Position numbers and translations under genes: made by a program
Assembly: GCA_021229015.1 (NCBI GenBank)
Contig: CM037792.1
Span: forward strand, 40,888,543 to 40,952,542
Direction: 5' to 3'
From: Solen grandis
Lineage: Eukaryota > Mollusca > Bivalvia > Adapedonta > Solenidae
DNA: 64,000 nucleotides
The notes under the pieces: model-generated
What the model was told of the DNA's origin: nothing
Databases searched by the model: none
The model's input: the letters and a program-made list of their open reading frames with translations, nothing else
In this document: one piece after another, positions 49,369-60,518 of the stretch
How positions within the stretch are numbered: the first letter of the stretch is position 1
Layout: every line of letters starts with the position of its first letter

Positions 49369-50699
49369 TTCTGGACCGATTTTTCATCAAAATTTCCACA
49401 GAATGTGTTGTTAGGCTCTAGTTGTGCATCCCTGTGTCCGTTTTTCAAAATTCGAAAAGTCCATGGTTCTATAGCGAATCCAAGATTCGAACCAAGGTCG
49501 TAAATTTTAAATGCTTATAAAATCTGTCCTATTTAAGATAGAAAGTTGATATTTAGTCAGTATATAGGTCTCTAGAAGTTTTAAACATTTTGTGAAAATA
49601 AATGTCATATGACGTCACGTGACGTCATTATATGATAATGTATTTCTAATATTAACAAGAGTATTTCTATATGTTGAAATTGTCGAAGGGCAATGAAAAT
49701 TTAATGACAAATGATTCAGATGCTAAAATTTAGATTTCAATGATTATTAGAAGCGTATGACGTCATATGACGTCACATTTGAAATTGACTACGAAAGTTT
49801 GTACACGGTCCAGAGCCATTATTAATGGGCCGATTTCAATCAAATTTTCACAGAATGTGTATATTACGTTCTTATTGTGTATACCGGTGTCCTTTTTTCA
49901 AAATTCGAAAAGTCCAAGCATCTATGGCGGATCCAAGATTCGAACCAAGGACGTCAATTTTTAAATGCTTATAAAAACTGTCCTATTTGAGATAGAAAGT
50001 TGAAATTTTGTCAGTTAGTAGATCTCTGGGTGTCTTAACAATTATGTGAAAATTAAACGTCATATGACGTCACGTGACGTCATTTTTTTATTATTATTTT
50101 TCTTCTTAACTAAACGCTTATTTTAATATTTTGTAATAGTCCTAGGACGATGAAATTTTTATGGGTAATTAGTCACGTGAGGAAATTTTGATTTCAATGA
50201 TTGTCAGCACCCTATGACGTGACAGTTAAAAATAGTGAAAAATGGTTTTCGCGCTCTACAGCCGCCATTAATGATCATATTTTCTTCAAATTTTTACAGA
50301 TGGTACATCTTGAAACTAATGCGTGAATATTTTGTCAGCTAACCTTAATTCTGCAAAACCGAATTATTGTGGCTGAAGTAAGATTCGAACATAGGACCAA
50401 AATTTCATTTTAGGGTTAAAAAACTTGGGGATGAGATTGAAAGTTGAAACTTACACAGTTTGCAGTTCTGCATAATTTCTTAATATATTTTGAGTCGTGA
50501 CGTCATATGACGTCATAAGCATACTACTACTACTGCTACTTATTTTTTTCTTCGTAACGAAATGCTTATTTTTCGCGGAATATAATGAACATGAAATACT
50601 ACCAGAGGTGAGTCATTACATGAAACTTCTATCTCCTGCTTTTTGCATTAACACAGTTTGCAGAAAGTCCTATCATTCGTTTTCACGAATGACATCTAG

Positions 50700-53134
50700 T
50701 TTTCTTCTTCTTATTATTCTTTTTTTCCTCCTTTTGAGGTTGTAATTAAACAAAGTTACAATTGAGACAGAGTCTTCAAATTGTTTCAGTGATCAGCTAA
50801 ATAGAGTCCCTTTCGATCTGCATTGTTTCAAACTATTAGTGACGTCATATGACGTCATAGCTGAAAACTACTACAAAAGTTTGTTCGCGGTCTACAGCCG
50901 ACATTTTTTGACGGATCTTCATGAAATTTTCACAGAATGTGAACGTTAGGTCTTAAATGTGCATACTTCTTCCCTGTTTGAAAATATGAAAAGACCAAGG
51001 TTCTATAGCGAATCCAAGATTCGAACCAAGGTCTCAAATTTTCAAATGCTTATAAAATCGGTCGTATTTGAGATAGAACGTTGATATTTTGTCAGTTTGT
51101 AGGTCTCTGGATGCATGAACGATTTTGTGAAAATGAACGTCATGTGACGTCACATGACGTCATTACATGAAAATCTATTTCTTATCTTTACAAGATAATT
51201 TCTATATGTTCAAAAGGTCCATGGAAATGAAAATAATATGACTTTTGTTTCAAACGAAGTTTATTTGAATTCTACAGTTTTCATATGCATATGACGTCAT
51301 ATGACGTCACACTTGACATATGCTACAAAAGTTTGTACGCGGTCTACAGCCATTGTTTATGAACCGATTTTCATCAAATTTTCACCGAAGGTGTATATTA
51401 AGGTCACGTTGTGCATCCCGGTGTCCGTTTTTCAAAATTTAAAAAGGCCTTGGTTCTATGGAGAATCCAAGATTCGGACCAAGGTCGAAAATTTTCAAAT
51501 GCTTATAAAATCGGTCCTATATGAGATAGAAGGTTAATATTTGATCAGTATATAGATCTCTGGATGTCTGAACGATTTTGTAAAATTGAAGGTCATGTGA
51601 CGTCACATGACGTCATAACATGAAAATCTATTTCTTACATTTACAAGATAATTTCTATATGTTTAAATGGTCCATGGAAATGAAAATTATATGACATTTG
51701 GGTGCCTAAAAGATTTTGTGAAATTTTATGACTTATGTTTCAATTGCTGATTTTTTTAATTTTGCAATTATCATAGACCTATGACGTCATATGACGTCAC
51801 AATTCACATATGCTACATAAGATTGTAAGCGGTCTACAGACATTGTTTATGAACCGATTTTCATCAAATTTTCACCGAAGGTGTATATTAAGGTCACGTT
51901 GTGCATCCGGTGTCCGTTTTTCAAAATTTAAAAAGGCCTTGGTTCAATTCACATATGCTACATAAGATTGTAAGCGGTCTACAGACATTGTTTATGAACC
52001 GATTTTCATAAAAAATTCACCGAAGGTGTATATTAATATCTAGTTGTGCATCCTGGTGTCCGTTTTTCAAAATTCGAAAAGACCAAGTTTCTATGGCGAA
52101 TCCAAGATTCAAACCAAGGATGTCAAATTTTAAATGCTTATAAAATCGGTCCTATATGAGATAGAAAGTTGAAATTTTGTCAGTATATTAGTCTCTGGGT
52201 GCCTAAAAGATTTTTTGAAAATGAGCGACATATGACGTCACATGGCGTCATAAAATGAAAATGTATTTCTAATATTTACAAGAAAATTTCTATATGTTTA
52301 AATAGTCCATAGGCATGAACATTTTATGACTTATGTTTCAATTGCTGATTTTTTTAATTCTGCAATTATCATAGACCTATGACGTCATATGACGTCACAA
52401 TTCACATATGCTACATAAGATTGTAAGCGGTCTACAGACATTGTTTATGAACCGATTTTCAAAAAAATTTCACTGAAAGTGTATATTAGGATATAGTTGT
52501 GCATCGCGGTGCCCGTTTTTCAAAATTAAAAAAATCCAATGTTCAAAGGCGAATCCAAGGTTCGAACCAAGGACGTCAAATTTTTAAATGCTTATAAAAT
52601 CGGTCCTATTTGAGATAGAAAGTTGAAATTTTGTCAGTGAATTGATCTCTGTAAGTATTAAAAAAAATTGTGAAAATGTACGTCAAATGACGTCACGTGA
52701 CGTCATTTTACATAAATATATTTCTTATATTTGCAGGAACATTTTTATGTGTTAAAATGGTCAAAAAGCAATAAAAATTTAAGTACTTTTTCTTTAGAAT
52801 CTGAAATTTCGATATCAAAGATTTTCATAGGTTTATGACGTCATATGACGTCACTTTTGAAATATTTGTACACGGTCCAGAGCCATTATTAATGCGCGAT
52901 TTTCATCAAACTTTCACAGAATATGCATAATAGGTTATTTTTGTGTATCCCGGTGCAGTTTTTCAAAAATCAAAAAGTCCAAGGTGTAAGTGCGAATCCA
53001 GATTCGAATAATGACGTCTCTTTAAAATGCTTATACAATCGGCCCTATATGAGATACAAAGTTGTATTTTGTCAGAAAATAGGTCTCTTAGTCACATTTG
53101 ACATTCGCTTTGATATGTACATGTATATTTCTTC
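50700..53134. mobile_element. Inverted Helitron-like element with diverged C-type units, no hairpin
   Basis: Opens with 'ttcttattattctttttttcctccttttgaggttg', a different 5' end from the 'cttcctaactaaacgc' type. Diverged C-type units follow, with CRE palindromes throughout. A stretch ('aattcacatatgctacataagattgtaagcggtctacagacattg') occurs three times (about 51811, 51955, 52400). It stops at another copy of the same 5' end near 53135 without a hairpin, so it is 3'-truncated. Confidence 0.62.
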
Positions 53135-55720
53135 TTATTATTATTCTTTTTTTCCTCCTTTTGAGGTTGTAATTAAACAAAGTTACAATTGAGATAGAGT
53201 CTTCAAATTGTTCCAGTGATCAGCTTAATAGAGTCACTTTCGATCTGCATTGTTTCAACTATTAGTGACGTCATATGACGTCATAGCTGAAAACTACTAC
53301 AAAAGTTTGTTCGCGGTCTACAGCCGACAATTTTTGACGGATCTTCATGAAATTTTCACAGAATGTGAACATTAGGTCCTAGATGTTTAAGCATAACTTC
53401 GCTTCCAGAGGTACTGAAACCTGAAATTTGGACAGCATATGTATCCTGAGGTTTCCTTTGCATGCTGAGAAGTACGACGTCACATAACGTTATATGACGT
53501 CATAATTGCAAAGCAAACATTCGTTTTTTCCTTCTTTTGGGGGTGTAATTAAACAAGGTTACCGTTGGGATAGAACGCTCAATTTTTTTACAATGATCAG
53601 CAAAATAGAATCACTTTCGAGCTGCAGTGTTTTAATTTTCAGTGACGTCAAATGACGTCATTACTGAAAACTGAAACAAAAGTTTTTCGCGGTCTACAGC
53701 CTACATTTTTTGACGGATCTTCATGATTATTTTACAGAATGTCTACATTAGATCCTAGATGTGCATACTTCTTCCATATTTGAAAAAATGAAAAGACCAG
53801 GGAACTATGGCTGAACCAAGATTCGAACCAAAACGTCAAAATTCATTTAAGCATAACTTCGCTTCTCGATGTGCTAGAAGGCTGAAATTTGGAGAGCATC
53901 TGTATCCTGAGGTTTACTTTACATGCTGAGAAATTCGACGTCATATGACGTCATAATTACCAAACATTTAATTTAAAAATAGTGGTTTTTAGCCCTATAG
54001 GAGCTACTTTTAGACCGATTTGCATATTTTCTTCACAACATGTGCAGATACGTGTTCCATTGTGAATGGTAACTTCCGTTTCCGGAAAATATGAAAGGTC
54101 AAGGTCATATGTCAAATATCGTTTTTAGCTCACCTGAGCACGAAGTTATTGTGATGCCGCTTCGTCGGTCGTCAACAGTTAACATTCTAGAGGCCACAGT
54201 TTTTACCCATTCTTCACCAAACTTGGTCAGAATGTTTAATGGCAAGTTCGAAACTGGGCCATGTGGGTTCAAAAAGTATGTCATGTTGTCCAAAAATAGG
54301 TCAAATTGATGTAAAATCTTGTTTACACTCTAGAAGCCATATTTATGATCCAATCATCACCAAACTTGGTCAGAATGTTTATTAGCATGAAAGCTTGAAC
54401 AAGTTCATTTGGGGTCAAAAAGTAGGCCATTGAGAACAGTGTTTCTCAGGTGAGCGATTTAGGGCCATCTTCTTTTCTTTGGAGCTTCTTATCTCAAAAA
54501 CGAAATATATATTCTATCTATAGACTATGGGTATTATATATATAGTGCTTTCAAAAAGACCTTTCAGATGACACCCCGGGTTTTTGAAGATCAGGCTTGA
54601 AACGGTTTAGTTATGGCGGGAAAACTAGATATGTAGTGACCCAACAGCATTTCACAACTGATATCGCGTAAAGTATTGATTTTTGTTGATAATAAAATGA
54701 GCAAATATTTCAGAGCACATTCTTATCTTTCTGCTGATGTACAGCATTTTAAGATCGAATCAGAAATGACTATTTTTTCTATTGCAAATTTGCAGTTTTC
54801 TCGAGGTTTAACAGCTTATATCTCGAAAACAGTTAAACATAAGTTCATATATAAAGCGTACGATATGTAAAGAATTGAAGTCCTTTCAAATGGTACCCAG
54901 CATTATAAAATTAGACTTCACTGAAGAAAGTTATTAGAAAAATAATAGATCGCAATAACCATTTTGTCTTGCTTTTCTGCAGTTATTCTTATCGTCTTTG
55001 CCATGTTGATATTGATTTTTTTTTAAATAACAATATGGACAAGTGTTTTAGAGCACATTTGTACCGTTCAATAGGTATGCAGCATTTGAAAATCAGTTCA
55101 GTAATGACAAAGTTATAGTGCAAAAACCATATGACATGGACATAATTTTGACTCGATATTTGGTGTTTTCTCAAGGATTAGCCGTTTTTATCTCGATAAC
55201 TGTTAACAATAAGTTTATACATAAAGCGTATGAAATGTAGATAATTTGAAGACCTTTTGAATGGTTTTAAAACATTTTGACTCGATATTTGGTGTATTAA
55301 GCTACTCTTTTATATAAGAAAGTTTAAATTGAAAATAATAGTTTCTGCATGCAAAAAGAGGAAGGCCTGGCATTGAACCTTGGAGGACACCATTTCCCTC
55401 CACTCTTTTATGCATTAATTTTAATGTGATGCAAAGTAACTACGGTCATGAAATATTAATGGGAGAAAATTAAAACAACGACTTTTGCAATGCAGTGATA
55501 TTTTTTCGTCTGACGTCACCAGACATTCAACTGACATTGTCAACAAGTATATGCTCTACAGCTGATACTTCTGTACTGATCTCCATAGTTTTTAAACATA
55601 TAGATTGATATCTTCTACAGGTGTATTTCATTTCAAGATTGTCTGACACCCCAAGATGTTTAACGACGAATTGTGCAGGGCAGAAAGTCCTATCGTTTGT
55701 TCAACAAACGAAATTTCTAG
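53135..55720. mobile_element. Inverted Helitron-like element with D core and MITE insertion
   Basis: Begins 'tattattattctttttttcctccttttgagg' and ends with hairpin CGTTTGTTCAACAAACG and CTAG at 55717-55720. The CRE units near 53267-53955 are followed by family D blocks (54060-55320) containing 'catatataaagcgtacgatatgtaaag'-type words repeated at about 54850 and 55220. Confidence 0.65.
54128..54455. mobile_element. MITE with GCTCACCTGAG inverted ends
   Basis: Perfect 11-bp inverted ends: GCTCACCTGAG at 54128-54138 and CTCAGGTGAGC at 54445-54455. Inside, 'atcaccaaacttggtcagaatgtt' occurs twice (near 54215 and 54357), showing an internal duplication. It interrupts a family D block between 'atatcgttttta' and 'cttatctcaaaaacg'. 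The same family starts again at about 57678. Short open frames inside it are not genes. Confidence 0.78.
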
Positions 55721-58200
55721 TTTTTTATTATTTTTCCTCCTTTTGAGGTTCAAATTAAAACAGGTTGCCAATAAGCCAGCAGCATGAAATTTTAACAGTG
55801 TCAAAGTGACTTTGGCCCTTTTGAATGCATTAATTTTCATCTTCATATGACGTCATGTGACGTCACAGTTGAAAAATGCTACCAAATTTGGTTCGCGCTC
55901 TGCAGCCGTCAGTATTAGTCCAGACGGCCTAATATTTTCACAGAAAGTGTACATTAGGATGTAGATGTGCATACTTACTGAACTTTTCAAAATTCAAAAA
56001 GTTCGAGATTTTATGTCAAAATCGAGATTCGAACTTTGGTCATAAAAACATAATTTCGTATTACAAAGGCTCCTGATGAGCTAGAAGCATGACAATTGGA
56101 CAGCATATGTGTCTTGGAATCTTCTTTGTCTTCCATGACAACTGACGTCATATGACGTCATTTAACGTCAGAACGTAATAAGCAATTTTGCATATGGAAT
56201 AACCCGTTCTTAGGCCCTGCAGGCTTTATTTTTGAGCGATTTACATGTAACCTTCATTTAATGTGCAACATAGTGTCCCGTCGAACATGGTGACATCCGT
56301 TTTCGGAAAATCACAAAGGTCAAGGTCATATTTCAGTTATCGGTTTTTTCTTTGGCCTTAAATATCTCAAAAACGAAAAATATTTTATCGAGACACTATG
56401 CGTATAATTTGTAGTGCTTTGAAAGGCCTTTCAGATGTTATATAGTTTTTGAAGATCGGGGTTGAATCAGCTGAGTTATTGCAGAAAAACAAAATGTTGC
56501 AACCCTAGGCTCATTAACTACTTATATCTCGATTATTATTGATTTTTGTTAATAAGAGTATGAATATTAATTTGTAGATCAATGCCCGGCCGTTCTTTTG
56601 GTGTTTAAATTTTAAAGATTGACCAAATATTCAATAAGTTAAAGGGAAAAACAAAACGATATGAACATATTTATCCCGATTTTTGCCGTATGCTCAAGGT
56701 TTAACCGCCCGTATCTACAAAGTGTTTAAAGATACATACAATTATGAAGCGAGGGACTTGTGGAAAAATGAAAAGACCTTTCTAACGGTACCTAGCTTTT
56801 TAAAATTGGACGTAATATAAGGAAGTTACATGGAAAATAAGAATTCAGTAAAACCGTACTTTCATGCACTCCCGCAGTAGGTCCCGATCATTTGATTGCT
56901 TTTTTCGAAGAAACTTTTTTTCTTTTTTTTTAAATAACATAATGAATATTTTTTTTGCATGATGTAATGCGGTTCTACTGATATGCAGATTTTAATGATC
57001 GGACCATAAATTACAAAGTTATTTGTCGAAAGGCAATAATAGACATGAACATCTTTTAGCCGATTTTTGCCGTTTTCTTGAAAATAACTTTCTATATCTC
57101 AAAACCCCTAATAGAAAAGTTGAAACATGAAACACGTGAAATGTTGGAAATTTAAAGGCCTTCTAATGGTACCTAGCGTTTTAAAATTGGACATTGGACA
57201 TCATATAAGAAGTTAGATGAGAATTAAGAATTCATTTAAACCGTTCTTTCATGCATTTCTGCAGTTAATCCCTATCATTTGATTGCTTTTTTCTAAGAAA
57301 CTATTAATTTTTGAAAATAACATAAAGAATAGTATTATTAGCGTGAGACATTGCGGTTCTAATGTTATGCAGATTTTAATGTTCGGACCATTAATTATAA
57401 AGTTATTTGTCGAAGGGCAATAATGGACATGAACATCGTTTTGCCGATTTTTTGCCGTTTCCTTGAAAAAATAACTTTCTATATCTCAGAACACGTAACA
57501 GAAAAGTTGAAACATGAAACACGTGAAATGTTGGAAATATAAAGGCCTTTCTTTTCTAAAATTGGACATCATATAAGGAAGTTTGATGAGAAATAAAATT
57601 AATTTATACCGTTCTTTCATGCACTTCTGCAGTTAGTCCTATCACTTGGTTGCTTTTTTCTAAGAAACTGTTAATTCTTAGCTCACCTGAGCACATGTGC
57701 TCAAGATGAGCTATAAGAATCGACGAATGTCAGTTGTCCGTCCGTCTGTCCGTCCGTCCGTCCGTTAGTTAATCCGCCTTCCGTCCTTTCGTCCACAATT
57801 AGTTTGCACTCCAGCATCTTAATTTCTTAAGCTATCATCTTCATGACAATGTTTATTACCATAAAATCTTGGTCGAGTTCGATTATGGTTGATATATGCC
57901 TATATATGAATATCTTTTTGCCGATTTTTGCCTTTTTTTTGGGGGGGGGGGGGGTGGAATTACTTTATATATCGCAAAAACAGATAGGTTTAAACATAAA
58001 GTAAGTACATGTTTTGAATTCAGAAGCCCTTTCTAACGGTCCCTGGGTTTTTAAAATCGGACATCATATAAGGAAGTTGCATGAAAGTAAGAATTTCGGG
58101 AAAAAAAACAAAAACAAAAAAAAAAAAACATTTTTCCATGTTCTTCTGCAGTTGATCCCACATATTATTCTAAATTGTATTTCTGTTACATTAAGGTAAA
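55721..58200. mobile_element. Helitron-like 5' end with repeated family D blocks
   Basis: Starts 'ttttttattatttttcctccttttgaggttcaaatt' with one CRE-bearing unit to about 56200. Family D blocks follow; the phrase 'acctttctaacggtacctagctttttaaaattggac' recurs with variation near 56790, 57165, 57545 and 58030, roughly 380-480 bp apart, each followed by 'atcatataaggaagtt'. No hairpin end is visible before 58200. Confidence 0.62.
57678..57900. mobile_element. Partial MITE of the GCTCACCTGAG family with (TCCG)n
   Basis: 'agctcacctgagcac' at about 57678 matches the start of the MITE at 54128. It continues into 'gtccgtccgtctgtccgtccg' microsatellite (about 57736-57765) and 'tttcgtccacaatt'. The right inverted end is not visible, so it is truncated within the family D sequence. 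Confidence 0.65.
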
Positions 58201-58471
58201 ATGTGATACAGAAATTTTTATTTTAATGCTCTGTGCCCCCTTCAATTGAACAAGAAACGTCAATGAAGATATGAGAATAAATATTTCGTAGAAAAGGAAT
58301 CTTGTATACCTTTTTAGCATGTTAAGAGGACTAGTGATACTTCATTCCTTGCAGAACACGAAGATTAAGTATTATTGTAGTTATCTTAAAGATGGTTCTG
58401 GAAAAATTAGCATTATGAAATTATAACTGAAACAAAGTCACATATTCCCTTTTGAATGCAATGACTAACAG
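58201..58471. other. Non-coding stretch before the first exon-like block
   Basis: Probably intron or upstream sequence of the TSP1 gene; no convincing open frame. Confidence 0.4.
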
Positions 58472-58600
58472 ACGCAAGTTCCATAATCGGCAGCAGCGAG
58501 ACAGTCCCTATTATAACATACTACCAATCACTAGAACTGATTTCAACCCCATATCTCCCGACTATAGTTCAACTGCAACAAGTGACAAAATTACCAGTTT
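58472..58600 (+). pseudogene. Degenerate exon copy, Ser/Thr-rich (b-type)
   Basis: After an AACAG acceptor the sequence starts ASSIIGSSETVPIITYY, resembling the b-type exon at 60342 (SRSIIMGSETGPVVSDYSS). Farther on, DYSSTATSDKIT resembles DYSSREQISST, but only in a different frame, so at least one shift has occurred. No good donor is present: the frame runs on into a C-run and a stop near 58640. It looks like a decayed third copy of the duplicated exon block. Confidence 0.5.
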
Positions 58601-58840
58601 ATTTATTTATGCTAATTTGCAAAAGACCCCCCCCCCCTAAAAAAAAAATAAATAAAATAAAATAAAATCAGTCTGCATGTGTAAAGTATTGATATGTTAT
58701 TGTATAGTGAAACGATTTTATCATATCAAAAATATTCACCGCTTCTCAGAAATTGCTTTGATTTGAGATGCCTATATATATTAAGGCGAATCTGGATAAC
58801 GCATAAAAGTTCATATAAAATGGATATCTTCTTCCTACAG

Positions 58841-58978
58841 ACCCAAGTCTATTCCCGACTACCGATAGAAAGTCCACTGACGTGGTGTTCACTTATCAAA
58901 CGTTTTCGGATGCATTCTCGTCTGTGTCACTCATCACTCCTTCCGAGGTGGAAATAACAAGCAGTACGTTGGACAAAG
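58841..58978 (+). CDS. Exon a1 of TSP1-containing gene, Ser/Thr-rich
   Basis: 138 bases (46 codons, phase 1 at both ends), from a TTCTTCCTACAG acceptor to a GC donor (AAAG then GCAAGT). Residues include PSLFPTTDRKSTDVVFTYQT and SDAFSSVSLITPSEVEITSS. The shared core TTDRK(S/Y)...DVV...T-SDAFSSV...ITPS matches exon a2 at 59800. It is rich in Ser/Thr with no cysteines, like mucin or stalk regions of extracellular proteins. I do not recognise a named domain. Confidence 0.65.
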
Positions 58979-59237
58979 GCAAGTTTATTGAGTTTCTATT
59001 CTATACCATTCTATTTGGAAAGTTATTTTGAAATGGTCATTAATACGACTTGCACATTCATCTGATAATTATATGTTTTGTCCTCATGTGCTTTCACATT
59101 TGTCAACCCAGCACTTTCGAAAAGACACATGAAACCGAAAGCTGCCCTTGTATTAAAATATAATGTGTCTTGTTTTATCCGTCACATAATGAAAGCTGCA
59201 TCCCTAATCTTGTATTTGTCACATGACTTATTTACAG

Positions 59238-59405
59238 AACTGACCGTGAACAGTGAGACAGTCTTTGTTACAACCGACTCCTCATATCTAGATTTGATTT
59301 CTCCAACTCCCATAATCTCCTCCGTGGATATATCAGCTTCAACAATTGATCCAACAACCAGTATACCTGTAAACACTGAAACAGCAAACAGTAAGACAGA
59401 TTTAC
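59238..59405 (+). CDS. Exon b1 of TSP1-containing gene, Ser/Thr-rich
   Basis: 168 bases (56 codons, phase 1 at both ends), acceptor TTATTTACAG, donor GTAAGT. Residues begin LTVNSETVFVTTDSSYLDLI and continue SPTPIISSVDISASTIDPTT. The (N/G)SET(V/G), SPTP/SSTP and SSV.....A(S)TI positions line up with exon b2 at 60342. Ser/Thr-rich and without cysteines; probably extracellular and O-glycosylated (inference from composition). Confidence 0.65.
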
Positions 59406-59799
59406 GTAAGTTGAATTTTACATCGTATCACATTGAAACTTAGACTTAACAGTATATTCTGAGATAAAATACACGTAGCATATTCCATCTCGAAAAGTAG
59501 ATCTGCAAAAGCAATGCACTAAATTTTACCTTTCTGAATTAAGGACCATATTATCATTTTCTTCTGCCTTTTATTTTCAAGTCCAATTATCCTTTCTGCT
59601 GATGTTAAGTATTATTTTATAGCCGATTATCTCATATTGACACACCAATTTTTACCGTTCCTCAGAAAGCAGACGTTGCTAATTGTTGATAAACGGTTCC
59701 CATATTCATTAAAGTGGAATTGGAATAAATTTTCAATGGCGCAGGCCATTTGTTATGCCCCATGATAGTTCATATAAAATGGATATTTTCTTCCAACAG

Positions 59800-59991
59800 A
59801 TTCCAGTCAATTCACGACAAGTGATAGAAAGTACTACGATGTGGTGTCTACTTCCAAAACATTGTCAGATGCATTCTCGTCTGTGCCACGCATCACTCCT
59901 TCGTCTGTCAATGCCATTGAATATGAAAGCATCTTGCCAAATAGTGAATCAAGAATCTTATTAGAAATAGGCAGCAGTGCATCAGAAACAG
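59800..59991 (+). CDS. Exon a2 of TSP1-containing gene, duplicate of a1
   Basis: 192 bases (64 codons, phase 1 at both ends), from a TTCTTCCAACAG acceptor to a GC donor (ACAG then GCAAAA). Residues include SSQFTTSDRKYYDVVSTSKT and SDAFSSVPRITPSSVNAIEY; the second half (SILPNSESRILLEIGSSASE) is longer than a1. The upstream intron is also shared with a1 ('agttcatataaaatggatat' before both acceptors), so the duplication copied genomic DNA including introns. Confidence 0.65.
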
Positions 59992-60341
59992 GCAAAATTA
60001 TTCAGTTTTATTTTACACTTTGCATTTTGAAAAGTTTATAAAACATAATCTATTACTATTACTTACACACACCTCTGCTAATTTTGGGGTTAGTCCTCAT
60101 GTTCTTATAAATTTGCAAATTCTTTCATTTTGTTAGTTTACAGAAGTCTTTCGAAAAAGTCGCCTCTGTTACTATTTTATGGTGTCTCCTAACCGCATAT
60201 TTCGTAAAACATAATTGTAGATTTTGCCAACCTGCAAATTAGAAAATGTAACAATGGCATCTAGAATTGTCTTGTTTTCTACCTTTGACATAATGAGAGT
60301 TGCATCCCTGTACATGTATGTAACATATGAGTTATTTACAG

Positions 60342-60518
60342 ACTCGAGATCCATAATCATGGGCAGTGAGACGGGCCCTGTTGTAAGCGACTACTCATCA
60401 AGAGAACAGATTTCTTCAACTCCAGTAACTTCTTCAGTAGGTTTTTCAGTTGCAACAATTGGCCAAATCCCCAATTTATTTGAAACAACTGAAGCAACTA
60501 GAAGTACCACAGCTGTTT
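60342..60518 (+). CDS. Exon b2 of TSP1-containing gene, duplicate of b1
   Basis: 177 bases (59 codons, phase 1 at both ends), acceptor GTTATTTACAG (as in b1), donor GTAAGT. Residues start SRSIIMGSETGPVVSDYSSR and continue EQISSTPVTSSVGFSVATIG, ending ETTEATRSTTAV. The upstream intron matches that of b1 ('aca taatga(a/g)ag' then 'tgcatccct'). The one-base remainder joins the two leading bases of the TSP1 exon in frame. Confidence 0.68.

Larger units (their letters stand above)
46843..50699. mobile_element. Inverted composite: C unit, D segment, SINE pair, C and B units
   Basis: It opens with the usual 'ttctttttttcttcctaactaaacgc' end and one C unit (46960-47240). A family D segment (47260-48110) and unique DNA with two SINEs follow. 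C units resume near 49370, B near 50180, and a hairpin ends with CTAG at 50696-50699. The unique middle suggests either an old insertion or two truncated elements. Confidence 0.6.

Noticed and set aside
10553..58200. A CRISPR-like or bacterial direct-repeat array
   Set aside because: Units are ~450 bp, diverged, in a eukaryotic genome context with introns, LINEs and SINEs; there are no short repeats with unique spacers and no cas genes.
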